From: Pelagimonas sp050633425
Lineage (GTDB): Bacteria > Pseudomonadota > Alphaproteobacteria > Rhodobacterales > Rhodobacteraceae
Direction of reading: 5' to 3'
DNA: 64,000 nt
NCBI RefSeq assembly: GCF_050633425.1
Contig: NZ_JBOEGM010000004.1
Coordinates: 1 to 64,000, forward strand
The notes beneath the pieces are model-generated. The model made no database searches. It saw only the letters and a list, made by a program, of their open reading frames with translations, and was not told the DNA's origin. Positions within the stretch are counted from its first letter, which is position 1. Each line of letters begins with the position of its first letter. Both the position numbers and the translations under genes were made by a program. Shown here in pieces: positions 15,353 through 24,225 of the stretch.

Positions 15353-16555
15353 ATGGAACGTCCCCAGCAGTATCGTTTTCACCAAGGTGAAAAAACGCTT
15401 CCCTTTGCCGACGCGGAATATGACGCGCGGCTGGCGCAGTTGCGCGCCGAGATGGCCAACCAAGGCATCCATGCCTGTGTGTTCACCTCGATGCATAACA
15501 TCGCCTACTATTCCGGCTTTTTGTATTGCAGCTTTGGCCGCCCTTACGGGTTGGTCGTCACGTCAAGTGACAGCGTGACCATCAGCGCCGGTATTGATGC
15601 CGCGCAACCATGGCGGCGCAGCCATGCCGACAACATCACCTATACCGATTGGCAGCGGAACAATTATTGGCGCGCGATCCTATCCGTTACCGGGCCGGGC
15701 AAGGTTGTCGGTTATGAAGGTGATCACCTGACCCTTGCTCAAAACGCGCTGCTGAACGAATTCTTGTCCCCAAGCGCGACACATGACATCGCTCCGGCCA
15801 CCATGCGTCAGCGGATGCATAAATCGGCGGCTGAGATTGAGCTGATCCGGCATGGTGCGCAGGTTGCCGATGTGGGGGGCTTTGCGATCCGCGATGCGAT
15901 CAAACCGGGCCTCCGTGAGATCGACATCGCCATCGCCGGTCGCGATGCGATGGAGCTGGAAATCGCCAAACGATTCCCCGATGCGGAGTACCGCGACACA
16001 TGGGTGTGGTTCCAATCGGGCATCAACACCGATGGGGCGCATAATCCGGTGACTGCGCGCGAATTGCAGCGCGGCGATATACTGTCACTGAACACATTCC
16101 CCATGATTTCAGGCTATTACACCGCTCTTGAACGCACGCTCTTTGTCCAAGAGGTCGACGCCGCCAGCCTGAAAATTTGGGAGGCCAATGTCGCCGCGCA
16201 CGAATACGGGATGTCTTTGCTGACACCCGGAGCGAGTTGCAGCGACATCACCGAGCAAATCAACACCTTCTTTGCCGAACGCGATTTGCTGCAATACCGG
16301 ACCTTTGGGTACGGCCATAGTTTCGGTGTTCTGTCCCATTATTATGGGCGCGAGGCCGGGCTGGAATTGCGCGAAGACATCGACACAGTCCTAGAACCCG
16401 GCATGGTGATCAGCATGGAACCCATGTTGACCATTCCAGAAGGCCAACCGGGGGCCGGAGGATACCGCGAACACGATATTCTGGTGATTACCGAAAACGG
16501 CAACGACAATATCACCGGCTATCCCTATGGCCCTGAAACCAACGTGGTTGGCTGA
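15353..16555 (+). CDS. Creatinase (creatine amidinohydrolase)
   Basis: A 400-aa cytoplasmic enzyme of the pita-bread fold that hydrolyses creatine to sarcosine and urea. The match to the Pseudomonas putida enzyme is close along its whole length: LYCSFGRPY, QPWRR, TWFQSGINTDGAHNPVT-like segment, then YRTFGYGHSFG and SHYYGREAGLELREDIDTV. His230 corresponds to the catalytic His232 of that enzyme. As in creatinase, and unlike aminopeptidase P, there is no full metal-ligand set. The ATG at 15353 has AGGAGG upstream. No sarcosine oxidase, urease or creatininase gene is in the window, so the products must be used elsewhere. Confidence 0.93.
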   Translation: MERPQQYRFHQGEKTLPFADAEYDARLAQLRAEMANQGIHACVFTSMHNIAYYSGFLYCSFGRPYGLVVTSSDSVTISAGIDAAQPWRRSHADNITYTDWQRNNYWRAILSVTGPGKVVGYEGDHLTLAQNALLNEFLSPSATHDIAPATMRQRMHKSAAEIELIRHGAQVADVGGFAIRDAIKPGLREIDIAIAGRDAMELEIAKRFPDAEYRDTWVWFQSGINTDGAHNPVTARELQRGDILSLNTFPMISGYYTALERTLFVQEVDAASLKIWEANVAAHEYGMSLLTPGASCSDITEQINTFFAERDLLQYRTFGYGHSFGVLSHYYGREAGLELREDIDTVLEPGMVISMEPMLTIPEGQPGAGGYREHDILVITENGNDNITGYPYGPETNVVG

Positions 16556-16556
16556 T

Positions 16557-17147
16557 CTACTGACCAAGGCGGCCAAGCTGACCCATCTTGGCCGCCCATT
16601 TATCGACCTGTCCGGGCTTGGGTGACCCGGCCTGAGCGAGCCAGGTAAACCGTGCTGGTTTGATGCCCACAAAGTCCATCACCTGTTTTTTGATCTGCTT
16701 CTGAAAAGCATCGCCATATACAAGTCGCTGAAAGATGCGCGGCGTGTCAGAGGTGATGATCACCCGCCCGGAGCGCCCAGTCAGCATTGGGGCCGGTAGC
16801 CCAAGGAAGTTGGGGTTGCGGGTGTCAAACGCCCGCCCGGTCATCAGAGCCCGATCCAACAAAGCCTTGGTTTTGGCCGGGTAACTTCCCCACCACATCG
16901 GCATGGTCATCACAAGATGATCGGACCATTCAATCCCCTGCATAAAACTTTCCAAATCCGGCTCTAGCGGTTTGGTGTGTCGGTAATGGGTTTGTCCAAA
17001 GTCCGGATCAAACGACATCTGTGACAATGACATCGCTCGGACATCATGGCCGCCGCTTTGGGCAGCGGCTTGGTACGTGGTCGCCAAATGCGCGTTTAGC
17101 GTGTTGGCAACGGGGTGGGCATCAAAGACGAAAATTTTGCGTGGCAT
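16557..17147 (-). CDS. NAD(P)H quinone reductase, flavodoxin-like fold
   Basis: A 196-aa flavoprotein of the MdaB/KefF/NQO family. The FMN/FAD loop near the start (FDAHPVANTLNAHLA), the MPMWWGSYPAKTKALLDR segment and the long C-terminal helix are characteristic. It should reduce quinones by two electrons, limiting semiquinone formation. I chose the start at 17147 with GGAG 8 bases upstream. It is divergent from a TetR regulator, with three operator-like palindromes between them, so it is the probable regulated target. Confidence 0.88.
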   Translation of the reverse strand: MPRKIFVFDAHPVANTLNAHLATTYQAAAQSGGHDVRAMSLSQMSFDPDFGQTHYRHTKPLEPDLESFMQGIEWSDHLVMTMPMWWGSYPAKTKALLDRALMTGRAFDTRNPNFLGLPAPMLTGRSGRVIITSDTPRIFQRLVYGDAFQKQIKKQVMDFVGIKPARFTWLAQAGSPKPGQVDKWAAKMGQLGRLGQ

Positions 17148-17164
17148 TGTTGGGCTCCAATAAA

Positions 17165-17225
17165 TGACTGCGGTCAATATTCACCAAAAATGACCACGGT
17201 CAATACTAAAATTTGACCATGGTCG
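17165..17225. promoter_or_regulatory. Three TGACynnGGTCA palindromes, TetR operators
   Basis: TGACTGCGGTCA (17165-17176), TGACCACGGTCA (17191-17202) and TGACCATGGTCG (17214-17225) lie in the 99-base gap between the divergent quinone reductase and TetR genes. Centre spacings are 26 and 23 bases. The third copy is the weakest and lies closest to the tetR start, at -33 to -22 from the ATG. Confidence 0.75.
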
Positions 17226-17246
17226 AAATTTGTGCAGAGTGAGCCC

Positions 17247-17828
17247 ATGAACAAACCAATTCAAAAACGCACCTTGCAAACCCGCGCCCGCCTTCTCGAA
17301 GCAGCCCGGCAAGTGGTTGAAGAAACAGGCTATCCTGCCCTGCGGACCGAGGAAGTGGTCAAACGCGCAGGCACCGCCAAAGGCACATTCTTCGCCCATT
17401 TCCCCGACAAAGACGCGCTGATGGATCATTTGATCGGAGCTGATCTGGATGCGATTTTGGATCATATGCAGGCGGGTTCCGCCCCAAACTCGGTTGTGCA
17501 GCTGGTCGAATCACTGATGCCATTGCTTCGCTATATGGGGGCCGAGCGCGAGGTTTTTGACGTGATCATCCGCCGCTCTGGCGCGGCTGCGATTGAAGAT
17601 ATTGGCCCCATCGCCAAAACCTTTGAACGACAGGTTGTCTTGCTGATGCAATGGCTCGACAATTCGGCTTTTCGCCGCGATGTCGGGCCTGATTTACTGG
17701 CCGAAGGGGTACAGGCGTTTGTTGTACAAACCATTGCGTTGAACTTTTGCTCACTGCACAACACGGTCGATCTTCCCGATCGCCTGAGACCGTATTTGGA
17801 AGCCTGGCTTACTCCTAGCCCCTCGTAA
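17247..17828 (+). CDS. TetR/AcrR family regulator
   Basis: A 193-aa repressor. The helix-turn-helix is at about residues 8-55 (ARLLEAARQVVEETGYPALR, then AGTAKGTFFAHFPDKDALM). The C-terminal ligand domain is all-helical with no recognisable specificity. A GTG five codons upstream is possible, but the ATG at 17247 suits the domain start. The three palindromes just upstream would allow it to repress both itself and the divergent quinone reductase; the likely signal is a quinone or aromatic compound, by inference. Confidence 0.88.
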   Translation: MNKPIQKRTLQTRARLLEAARQVVEETGYPALRTEEVVKRAGTAKGTFFAHFPDKDALMDHLIGADLDAILDHMQAGSAPNSVVQLVESLMPLLRYMGAEREVFDVIIRRSGAAAIEDIGPIAKTFERQVVLLMQWLDNSAFRRDVGPDLLAEGVQAFVVQTIALNFCSLHNTVDLPDRLRPYLEAWLTPSPS

Positions 17829-17905
17829 CCCTCTGGTGTTACGATAGAAAACCGGCACCATTTCAAAACCAGATCACAGAAGCGCTAAAGATCAACCCGA
17901 CCAAA

Positions 17906-17941
17906 CGCCCACCTTTTGGGTGTCACCCAACAGGCGGTTTT
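17906..17941. terminator. Candidate terminator after the TetR gene
   Basis: A hairpin formed by CGCC and GGCG outer arms around an inner TTGGGTG/CACCCAA perfect inverted repeat (minus-strand reading), followed on the plus strand by a short TTTT. It sits between the convergent tetR and lysR genes and could serve either. Confidence 0.5.
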
Positions 17942-17976
17942 CACCTCTGGTCTAACCGACCTGTCTAACAGGCCTA

Positions 17977-18903
17977 TCAGCTCGTGAGCCGCGCCGTCTC
18001 TGGTGGAGCTTCGGCTAAAAACGGCGTGAGGCTATCGACAAAAGCATCGATAAAATCCAAGACCACAGGCGTGCGCGTGCCCGTTGCGGGGCGTAAAATT
18101 GACAGACGATGATAGATTTGTGGATCGAACGGCCGGATCACCAATCCGCTGTCTCGGAATTGCTCCGCATCCAACGCGCTAACCACCGACGCCCCCATGC
18201 CTTCGGCCACCATTGTGCAAGCTGTTGTAAATTGGCGCACCTCAATCAAGCTGTTAATCTCAACGCCAGCATCAGCAAAGGCACGGCTCAGCCGATAATA
18301 AAACCGACTGTCCCGCCGGGTATGAATCAACCGTTCCTTGGCCAGATCAATCGGAGCAATGCGCGGTTTATTCGCCAAAGCATGGCCCTTGGGCAAAATA
18401 CAGACTGATTTGACATACAAGTCCTGGCTTTCGGTCGCCGGATGCCCGGCAAAGCCGTCGGTCAGCCCGCAATCATATTGCTCACCGATGATCCATTCCA
18501 GAATCCGCTCTGGCCGATCCGGTTCAAGGGTCACCGTAACTCCGGGCCGATCGCGCAAGAATTCCACCAGCACTTTGGGCAAATGGCTCGTCGCAAATCC
18601 CGGCAAACAGGCGATCCGAATGTGCCCTGCCGTGCGTTCGGTCAGATCGCGACGCAGGTCTTCGAGATGATCCAAACTGTCCAAAATGCGATTCACTTCG
18701 GTTAGCAAATATCGCGACTCACTTGTGGGTTCGAGCACGCCGCGCCGCCGCTCAAACAGCTCAAACCCGATGGATTTGGCAAAATCAGACAGTAATCTGC
18801 TAACTGCGGGTTGTGACACGCCTAAATTTTTGGCGGCTCGTGTAATATTACCGGCTTCTGCTACAGCACGGAACGCCTCAAGCTGTCTTAGCTGAAATTT
18901 CAA
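17977..18903 (-). CDS. LysR family regulator of the ugp operon
   Basis: A 308-aa LysR-type protein. The helix-turn-helix spans residues 1-60 (LRQLEAFRAVAEAGNITRAA, then LGVSQPAVSRLLSDF) and the effector-binding domain about 90-300. It is divergent from ugpB with 160 bases between, and a T-N11-A palindrome lies there, so it is the likely regulator of glycerophosphodiester uptake. The effector cannot be read. Ugp systems elsewhere are mainly under PhoB control. Confidence 0.88.
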   Translation of the reverse strand: MKFQLRQLEAFRAVAEAGNITRAAKNLGVSQPAVSRLLSDFAKSIGFELFERRRGVLEPTSESRYLLTEVNRILDSLDHLEDLRRDLTERTAGHIRIACLPGFATSHLPKVLVEFLRDRPGVTVTLEPDRPERILEWIIGEQYDCGLTDGFAGHPATESQDLYVKSVCILPKGHALANKPRIAPIDLAKERLIHTRRDSRFYYRLSRAFADAGVEINSLIEVRQFTTACTMVAEGMGASVVSALDAEQFRDSGLVIRPFDPQIYHRLSILRPATGTRTPVVLDFIDAFVDSLTPFLAEAPPETARLTS

Positions 18904-18956
18904 TGACTTACCCCCGTTTCACATAGCTTACCGCAGACCACCCTTTCACTCAAGTT

Positions 18957-18971
18957 ATAACGTAATGTTAT
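18957..18971. promoter_or_regulatory. LysR-type operator (ATAAC-N5-GTTAT)
   Basis: A perfect 15-base palindrome containing the LysR signature T-N11-A (18958-18970). It is flanked by a related pair of direct elements, TTTCACTCAAGTTAT and TTTCACTTGAATTAT, about 35 bases apart. It lies midway between the lysR start and ugpB. Confidence 0.65.
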
Positions 18972-19063
18972 GGTTGGTTTACAAATGTTTCACTTGAATT
19001 ATCAATGTGCTTAGCAAATGCTCAGAGTTACAACTCAAATTGTTGTTGTCAGGGAGACACTCA

Positions 19064-20368
19064 ATGACCTTCACCAAATCGCTTTTGGCGAGCACCGTTT
19101 TCATGGGTGCCCTCGCCAGCACGGCCTATGCACAGACCGAAGTTACCTGGTGGCACGCCATGGGCGGCGCCAATGGCGAGCGCGTTGACAAGATCGCGGC
19201 CGATTTCAATGCCAGCCAGGACGAGTACACCGTCACCCCCGCCTACAAAGGCAACTACACGGAAACCATGACCGCCGCGATTGCCGCGTTCCGTGCTGGC
19301 GAACAGCCGCACCTCGTTCAGGTTTTCGAAGTTGGCACAGCAACAATGATGGCCGCCAAGGGCGCGATCTATCCGGTTGAACAGCTGATGGCCGATGCGG
19401 GCGAACCCTTTAACGGTGACGATTATTTGCCAGCGGTTGTGTCCTATTACGAGACACCAGAAGGCGAACTCCTGTCGATGCCTTTCAACAGCTCGACCCC
19501 AGTTCTGTGGTACAACGCCGATGCGCTCAAGGCCGCCGGTGTCGAAGCGCCCACCACTTGGGATGAGGTCGAAGCCGCCTCTGCCGCGCTGGTTGCCAAT
19601 GGCATGAAATGCGGCATTTCCTTTGGCTGGCAGTCATGGGTCATGCTGGAAAACTACTCTGCGTGGCACAACATGGAGCTGGGCACAAAAGAGAACGGCT
19701 TTGCCGGGTTCGACACTGAGTTCACCTTTAACAACGACAAAGTTGCAGCGCGTTTGCAATCGGTTGCCGACATGCAGGCCGACAACAAATTCGTTTACGG
19801 CGGTCGTCGCGGTGACAGCCTTCCGATGTTCACCAACGGCGAATGCGGCATGTGGATGAACTCGTCTGCCTACTACGGTTCGATCAAATCCCAAGCCAAG
19901 TTCGAGTTCGGTCAAACCATGCTGCCGCTCGACACCAAGCTGGCTGATGCGCCGCAAAACTCCATCATCGGTGGCGCGACCCTCTGGGCGCTGGCCGGTC
20001 ATGAGGACGAAGAGTACAAAGGTCTGGCCAAGTTCCTGACATACCTGTCTTCGCCTGAGGTTCAGGCTTGGTGGCATCAGGAAACCGGCTATGTGCCAAT
20101 CACCAAAGCCGCTGCTGAGCTGAGCGCCGAACAGGGCTTCTATGAAAGCAACCCCGGCACTGACACCGCGATCAAACAGCTGAGCCTGAACATTCCCACA
20201 GCCAACTCTCGTGGCTTGCGCTTTGGTAACTTTGTTCAGATCCGCGACGTGATCAACGAAGAAATGGAAGCTCTCTGGGCCGGCAACGCCACCGCCCAAG
20301 AGGCGCTGGACAATGCTGCGTCACGTGGCAACGAGCTGCTGCGCAAATTTGAGCGCTCAGCCAAGTAA
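19064..20368 (+). CDS. ugpB: UgpB, glycerol-3-phosphate/glycerophosphodiester binding protein
   Basis: A 434-aa periplasmic binding protein with a signal peptide (cleaved near AYA at residue 23). Similarity to E. coli UgpB is strong throughout: TWWHAMGG, YKGNYTE, QVFEVGTATMMA, PFNSSTPVLWYN, IIGGATLWAL and a C-terminus with GNELLRKFE. It presents glycerol-3-phosphate or its diesters to the UgpAE channel. The start has AGGGAG upstream; an earlier ATG lacks the signal-peptide shape. It is first in the operon and followed by a terminator-like hairpin. Confidence 0.95.
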   Translation: MTFTKSLLASTVFMGALASTAYAQTEVTWWHAMGGANGERVDKIAADFNASQDEYTVTPAYKGNYTETMTAAIAAFRAGEQPHLVQVFEVGTATMMAAKGAIYPVEQLMADAGEPFNGDDYLPAVVSYYETPEGELLSMPFNSSTPVLWYNADALKAAGVEAPTTWDEVEAASAALVANGMKCGISFGWQSWVMLENYSAWHNMELGTKENGFAGFDTEFTFNNDKVAARLQSVADMQADNKFVYGGRRGDSLPMFTNGECGMWMNSSAYYGSIKSQAKFEFGQTMLPLDTKLADAPQNSIIGGATLWALAGHEDEEYKGLAKFLTYLSSPEVQAWWHQETGYVPITKAAAELSAEQGFYESNPGTDTAIKQLSLNIPTANSRGLRFGNFVQIRDVINEEMEALWAGNATAQEALDNAASRGNELLRKFERSAK

Positions 20369-20388
20369 GTCTCCGTTTCAGTGATCTG

Positions 20389-20418
20389 GCCCGGCAGCCA
20401 AGTGTTGCCGGGCTTTTT
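20389..20418 (+). terminator. Intra-operon terminator/attenuator between ugpB and ugpA
   Basis: GCCCGGCA and TGCCGGGC form a perfect 8-pair stem with a 9-base loop, followed by five T. Placed just after ugpB, it would make the binding protein more abundant than the membrane components. Partial read-through must occur, as ugpA starts 25 bases later. Confidence 0.85.
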
Positions 20419-20442
20419 CTGCCCTCTGTCCCCCGAGATCCA

Positions 20443-21324
20443 ATGCTCAAACGCGTTCACTTTCCGGCCTCTGTCCTGCCCTACCTTTTGGTGGCTCCGC
20501 AGGTCATTATCACACTGATCTTCTTTATCTGGCCAGCCAGTCAAGCGGTGTATCAGTCATTCCTCATCGAAGATGCCTTTGGTCTGTCGACCGAATTCGT
20601 TTGGTTCGAAAACTTCGAATACCTTTGGGGCGATAAACATTATCGCGGGGCTTTTGGCCGCACGATTTTCTTTTCTGCCAGCGTGGCCTTCCTGTCGATG
20701 AGCTTTGCGCTGATCCTGGCAGGGTTTGCAGATCGCGTGGTGCGCGGCTCTACGGCCTATCGCACCCTATTGATATGGCCCTATGCCGTCGCGCCGGTGC
20801 TGGCCGGTGCGCTGTTCGTGTTCATGTTCAACCCGACGATCGGCATCTTCCCCTACATACTCGAAATGATCGGATATGATTGGAATCATTACCTAAACGG
20901 CGGCCAAGCCATGTTCCTGGTTATTGTTGCCGCCGCTTGGAAACAGGTTGCCTATAACTTCCTCTTCTACCTCGCTGCGATGCAATCCATCCCCAAATCC
21001 ATCACCGAAGCCGCCGCCATTGATGGTGCTGGGCCAATCCGACGCTTTGCCACCATCATATTTCCACTGATCTCTCCGACCACGTTTTTCCTTCTGGTGA
21101 TCAACGCCACTTACGCCTTCTTTGAAACCTTTGGCATCATCCATGCCATCACCCAAGGTGGCCCTGCGAACTCAACCACGACGCTGGTCTACAAGGTTTA
21201 TAACGACGGGTTTGTCGGCCTTGATCTGGGCGGATCCGCAGCACAGTCGGTCATTTTAATGGTTATGGTGATCGCGATGACGGTGATCCAGTTCCGCTTC
21301 ATCGAAAAGAGGGTCCAGTACTGA
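20443..21324 (+). CDS. ugpA: UgpA, permease
   Basis: A 293-aa inner-membrane subunit with six predicted helices. The EAAxxDGAGPxxxFxxIxxP loop that docks on the ATPase is clear (EAAAIDGAGPIRRFATIIFP, about residues 188-207). The N-terminal LPYLLVAPQ opening is characteristic of UgpA. It overlaps ugpE by one base (TGATG). Confidence 0.94.
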   Translation: MLKRVHFPASVLPYLLVAPQVIITLIFFIWPASQAVYQSFLIEDAFGLSTEFVWFENFEYLWGDKHYRGAFGRTIFFSASVAFLSMSFALILAGFADRVVRGSTAYRTLLIWPYAVAPVLAGALFVFMFNPTIGIFPYILEMIGYDWNHYLNGGQAMFLVIVAAAWKQVAYNFLFYLAAMQSIPKSITEAAAIDGAGPIRRFATIIFPLISPTTFFLLVINATYAFFETFGIIHAITQGGPANSTTTLVYKVYNDGFVGLDLGGSAAQSVILMVMVIAMTVIQFRFIEKRVQY

Positions 21325-22175
21325 TGGTCGAAAACCGCCCCCTTCTGGCGATCCTGTCGCATTTGATCCTCTTGCTCGGAGTGGCGATGGTCGCCCTGCC
21401 GGTCTGGATTACCTTTGTCGGTGCCAGCCACGAGGCTGAGCGCATGATGCAAACCCCAATTCCCATGTGGCCCGGCGACCAGTTCCTTGTGAACCTTAAA
21501 CAAACCTTTTGGGGCTCGGGCTTGTCGGGCACCAAGACCGCGCCGGTTTGGATGATGATGTTCAATTCGCTGATCATGGCGCTGATGATTGCGGTGGGCA
21601 AAATCGCCATCTCTCTCCTCTCTGCTTTTGCGATTGTGTATTTCAAGTTTCCGTTCCGCATGGCGTTCTTTTGGATGATCTTCATCACCCTGATGCTCCC
21701 GGTTGAGGTCCGCATCCTGCCCACCTTCGAAGTCATCGCCGATCTTGGCATGCTCAACAGCTATTGGGGCCTCACCGTGCCCTTGATCGCCTCGGCAACG
21801 GCGACGTTCATGTTCCGCCAAGTCTTCCTCACCATCCCTGATGAGATGCTGGAAAGTGCGCGGATCGACGGGGCTGGCCCGATGCGGTTTTTCTGGGATA
21901 TCGTCATTCCCCTCAGCCGCACCAATATTGCCGCGCTGTTTGTCATCCTGTTCATTTATGGCTGGAACCAATACCTCTGGCCGCTTTTGGTCACGACCGA
22001 CAGCGACATGTCGACCATCGTGGTTTCGATCAAGCAAATGCTTGAAGCGGCTGAACAATCTCCACAATGGAACATCATCATGATGACCGCTCTGCTGGCC
22101 ATGGTGCCACCGATTTTTGTGGTCATCGCAATGCAAAAGCTCTTTGTGCAAGGGCTGACGGAAACCGATAAATAA
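21324..22175 (+). CDS. ugpE: UgpE, permease
   Basis: A 283-aa inner-membrane subunit with six predicted helices. The UgpE-type MQTPIPMWPGDQF-like periplasmic loop near residues 40-52 and the ATPase-docking loop ESARIDGAGPMRFFWDIVIP (about residues 177-196) are visible. It pairs with UgpA to form the channel. Translation is coupled to ugpA. Confidence 0.94.
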   Translation: MVENRPLLAILSHLILLLGVAMVALPVWITFVGASHEAERMMQTPIPMWPGDQFLVNLKQTFWGSGLSGTKTAPVWMMMFNSLIMALMIAVGKIAISLLSAFAIVYFKFPFRMAFFWMIFITLMLPVEVRILPTFEVIADLGMLNSYWGLTVPLIASATATFMFRQVFLTIPDEMLESARIDGAGPMRFFWDIVIPLSRTNIAALFVILFIYGWNQYLWPLLVTTDSDMSTIVVSIKQMLEAAEQSPQWNIIMMTALLAMVPPIFVVIAMQKLFVQGLTETDK

Positions 22176-22188
22176 GGCGGCGCAGCAT

Positions 22189-23244
22189 ATGGCTGGTATC
22201 AAGCTCGACACCCTCACAAAATCCTACGCGGACACGCAGGTTTTGCACCATATCACCGCCGAGATCGAGGACGGTGAATTTGTTGTCATCGTTGGCCCGT
22301 CCGGCTGTGGGAAATCCACGCTGTTACGAATGGTGGCAGGTCTGGAAACGGTCAGCTCTGGCGACGTGTATATTGGCGACAAACGGGTCAATGATCTGGA
22401 ACCGGCGGATCGTGACATCGCTATGGTGTTCCAGAACTACGCGCTCTACCCGCACATGAGCGTCCGCCAAAACATGGCCTATGGCCTGAAAATTCGCAAA
22501 CTCGCCAAGGATGAAATCAATCGACGCGTTCAAGACGCCGCTGATATTCTTGAAATAGGTCAATACCTTGATCGCAAACCGCGCCAACTTTCAGGTGGTC
22601 AGCGCCAGCGCGTCGCCATGGGCCGCGCCATCGTCCGAGACCCGCAAGTATTCTTGTTTGACGAACCTCTCTCCAACCTGGACGCCAAATTGCGCGTCCA
22701 AATGCGACTCGAAATTCGCAAATTGCAAAAGCGCCTCGGCGTGACGTCCATCTTTGTGACCCATGATCAGGTTGAAGCCATGACATTAGGCGACCGTCTG
22801 ATGGTCCTGAACGGTGGCTATGTTGAACAATTCGGCACGCCCATTGAACTATACGAGCGGCCCGCATCGGTTTTTGTCGCCGGTTTCATTGGTTCGCCCG
22901 CGATGAACTTCATCCCCAGTACCGCCACAAATGGCACGGTGAGCATGCCAAACGGCATCAGCTTGGACACCGGCCAAGACGTCTCCGGGCCTGTCCTTCT
23001 CGGTGTGCGCCCCGAGCATCTGACACCTGACGCAACCGGGCATTTCAAAATGACCATCGAGATGCTTGAACATCTGGGCGGAGTGACATTGCTCCACGGG
23101 ACGCTGGCCGGTACAGACCTTCAAATTGTGGCAAGCCTTAACGGGATCACCCAGCATATCGTCGGCGAAGAACTCACCCTGTCTGCGCCGACCTACAACT
23201 TACATCTGTTTGATCCCGAGACAGAAAAACGGATCGGGGCCTGA
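22189..23244 (+). CDS. ugpC: UgpC, ATP-binding subunit
   Basis: A 351-aa ABC ATPase with Walker A GPSGCGKST (about 37-45), signature LSGGQRQRVAMGRAI, Walker B FLFDEPLSNLD and a C-terminal OB-like regulatory domain (TOBE). It drives the UgpABE importer. It is 13 bases after ugpE. In E. coli UgpC the C-terminal domain is inhibited by phosphate; the same may hold here but is not readable. Confidence 0.93.
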   Translation: MAGIKLDTLTKSYADTQVLHHITAEIEDGEFVVIVGPSGCGKSTLLRMVAGLETVSSGDVYIGDKRVNDLEPADRDIAMVFQNYALYPHMSVRQNMAYGLKIRKLAKDEINRRVQDAADILEIGQYLDRKPRQLSGGQRQRVAMGRAIVRDPQVFLFDEPLSNLDAKLRVQMRLEIRKLQKRLGVTSIFVTHDQVEAMTLGDRLMVLNGGYVEQFGTPIELYERPASVFVAGFIGSPAMNFIPSTATNGTVSMPNGISLDTGQDVSGPVLLGVRPEHLTPDATGHFKMTIEMLEHLGGVTLLHGTLAGTDLQIVASLNGITQHIVGEELTLSAPTYNLHLFDPETEKRIGA

Positions 23245-23247
23245 CTT

Positions 23248-24222
23248 ATGTCAGACCCTCTTGCCCTCTTGCGCAAAGCGCCCGGCATTGTTCGCTTGCA
23301 CGGCCATCGTGCTGCGCGCGGGGTGCTGCCTGAAAATACCTTGATGGCCTTTCAACAGGTCTTTGACACTGGCGTGCAGGTGGTTGAGCTGGATGTCCTG
23401 ACCACAGCGGATGGTATTCCAGTCATCACCCACAACCCCGCGCTCATGGCCGCCTCGACCCGCGACCCCAATGGGCTTTGGCTGTCACAAGACGGCCCTC
23501 GTGTGATTGATTTGACCTATGAAGAGCTGCGGCGCTACGACGTTGGCGGGCTGCGTGCAGGTACAGATTACGCCAATCGCTATCCCGATCAGGCCTTTCT
23601 CACGGGCCAAACCATTCCCAAACTCTCTGACCTCTGCGCCTTGGTGAATGAGCCACAATACCGTCATATCTGGCTCAATCTCGAAGTTAAAAGCGACCCA
23701 ACAAAACCGGACAACACCCCGGCGCTTGGCGAATATACTGCGACAATCATTGACACGCTTACGCATTACAACCTAAAAACCCGCGTTATATTTCAAAGCT
23801 TTAACTGGAATGTTCTAGAGCAGGCAAAACGCCTTTCCCCAAGCCTCCCACGGTCTTATCTGAGTTACGACCCCAAACCGAATGCGCCCATGGATGCCAA
23901 TACTTTCGAAGGATCCCCATGGATGGCTGGGGCGTCTTTGGCCGAACATGGCGGTTCGCTTGCGCATGTTGTTGCGGCGCAGGGAGGGGCCGTTTGGAGC
24001 CCCTATTTCGCCGATATCACCGCCGAAAAAGTCGCGACAGCGCAGAGCTTGGGCCTCATTGTAAACGCCTGGACGCCCAACACCGCCCACGACATCCAAG
24101 CAACGATTGATGCTGGGGTTGATGGGATCATCACCGATTATCCGGGCCGGGCACAGCGATTGCTGCTTTCACAGGGTTTGACCTGGCGCGACGACATCCG
24201 CCCCTTTGCCGAGGCACCCTAA
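23248..24222 (+). CDS. Glycerophosphodiester phosphodiesterase (UgpQ-like)
   Basis: A 324-aa cytoplasmic enzyme with no signal peptide. It splits imported glycerophosphodiesters such as glycerophosphocholine into glycerol-3-phosphate and an alcohol. Catalytic signs are HGHRAARGVLPENT (His near residue 19 and Arg) and ELDVLTTADGIPVITHNP with the Glu-Asp metal ligands and second His. A C-terminal GVDGIITDYPGRA closes the barrel. It is longer than E. coli UgpQ (about 247) owing to insertions around residues 80-130. It starts 3 bases after ugpC, so it is operonic. Confidence 0.92.
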   Translation: MSDPLALLRKAPGIVRLHGHRAARGVLPENTLMAFQQVFDTGVQVVELDVLTTADGIPVITHNPALMAASTRDPNGLWLSQDGPRVIDLTYEELRRYDVGGLRAGTDYANRYPDQAFLTGQTIPKLSDLCALVNEPQYRHIWLNLEVKSDPTKPDNTPALGEYTATIIDTLTHYNLKTRVIFQSFNWNVLEQAKRLSPSLPRSYLSYDPKPNAPMDANTFEGSPWMAGASLAEHGGSLAHVVAAQGGAVWSPYFADITAEKVATAQSLGLIVNAWTPNTAHDIQATIDAGVDGIITDYPGRAQRLLLSQGLTWRDDIRPFAEAP

Positions 24223-24225
24223 TTT

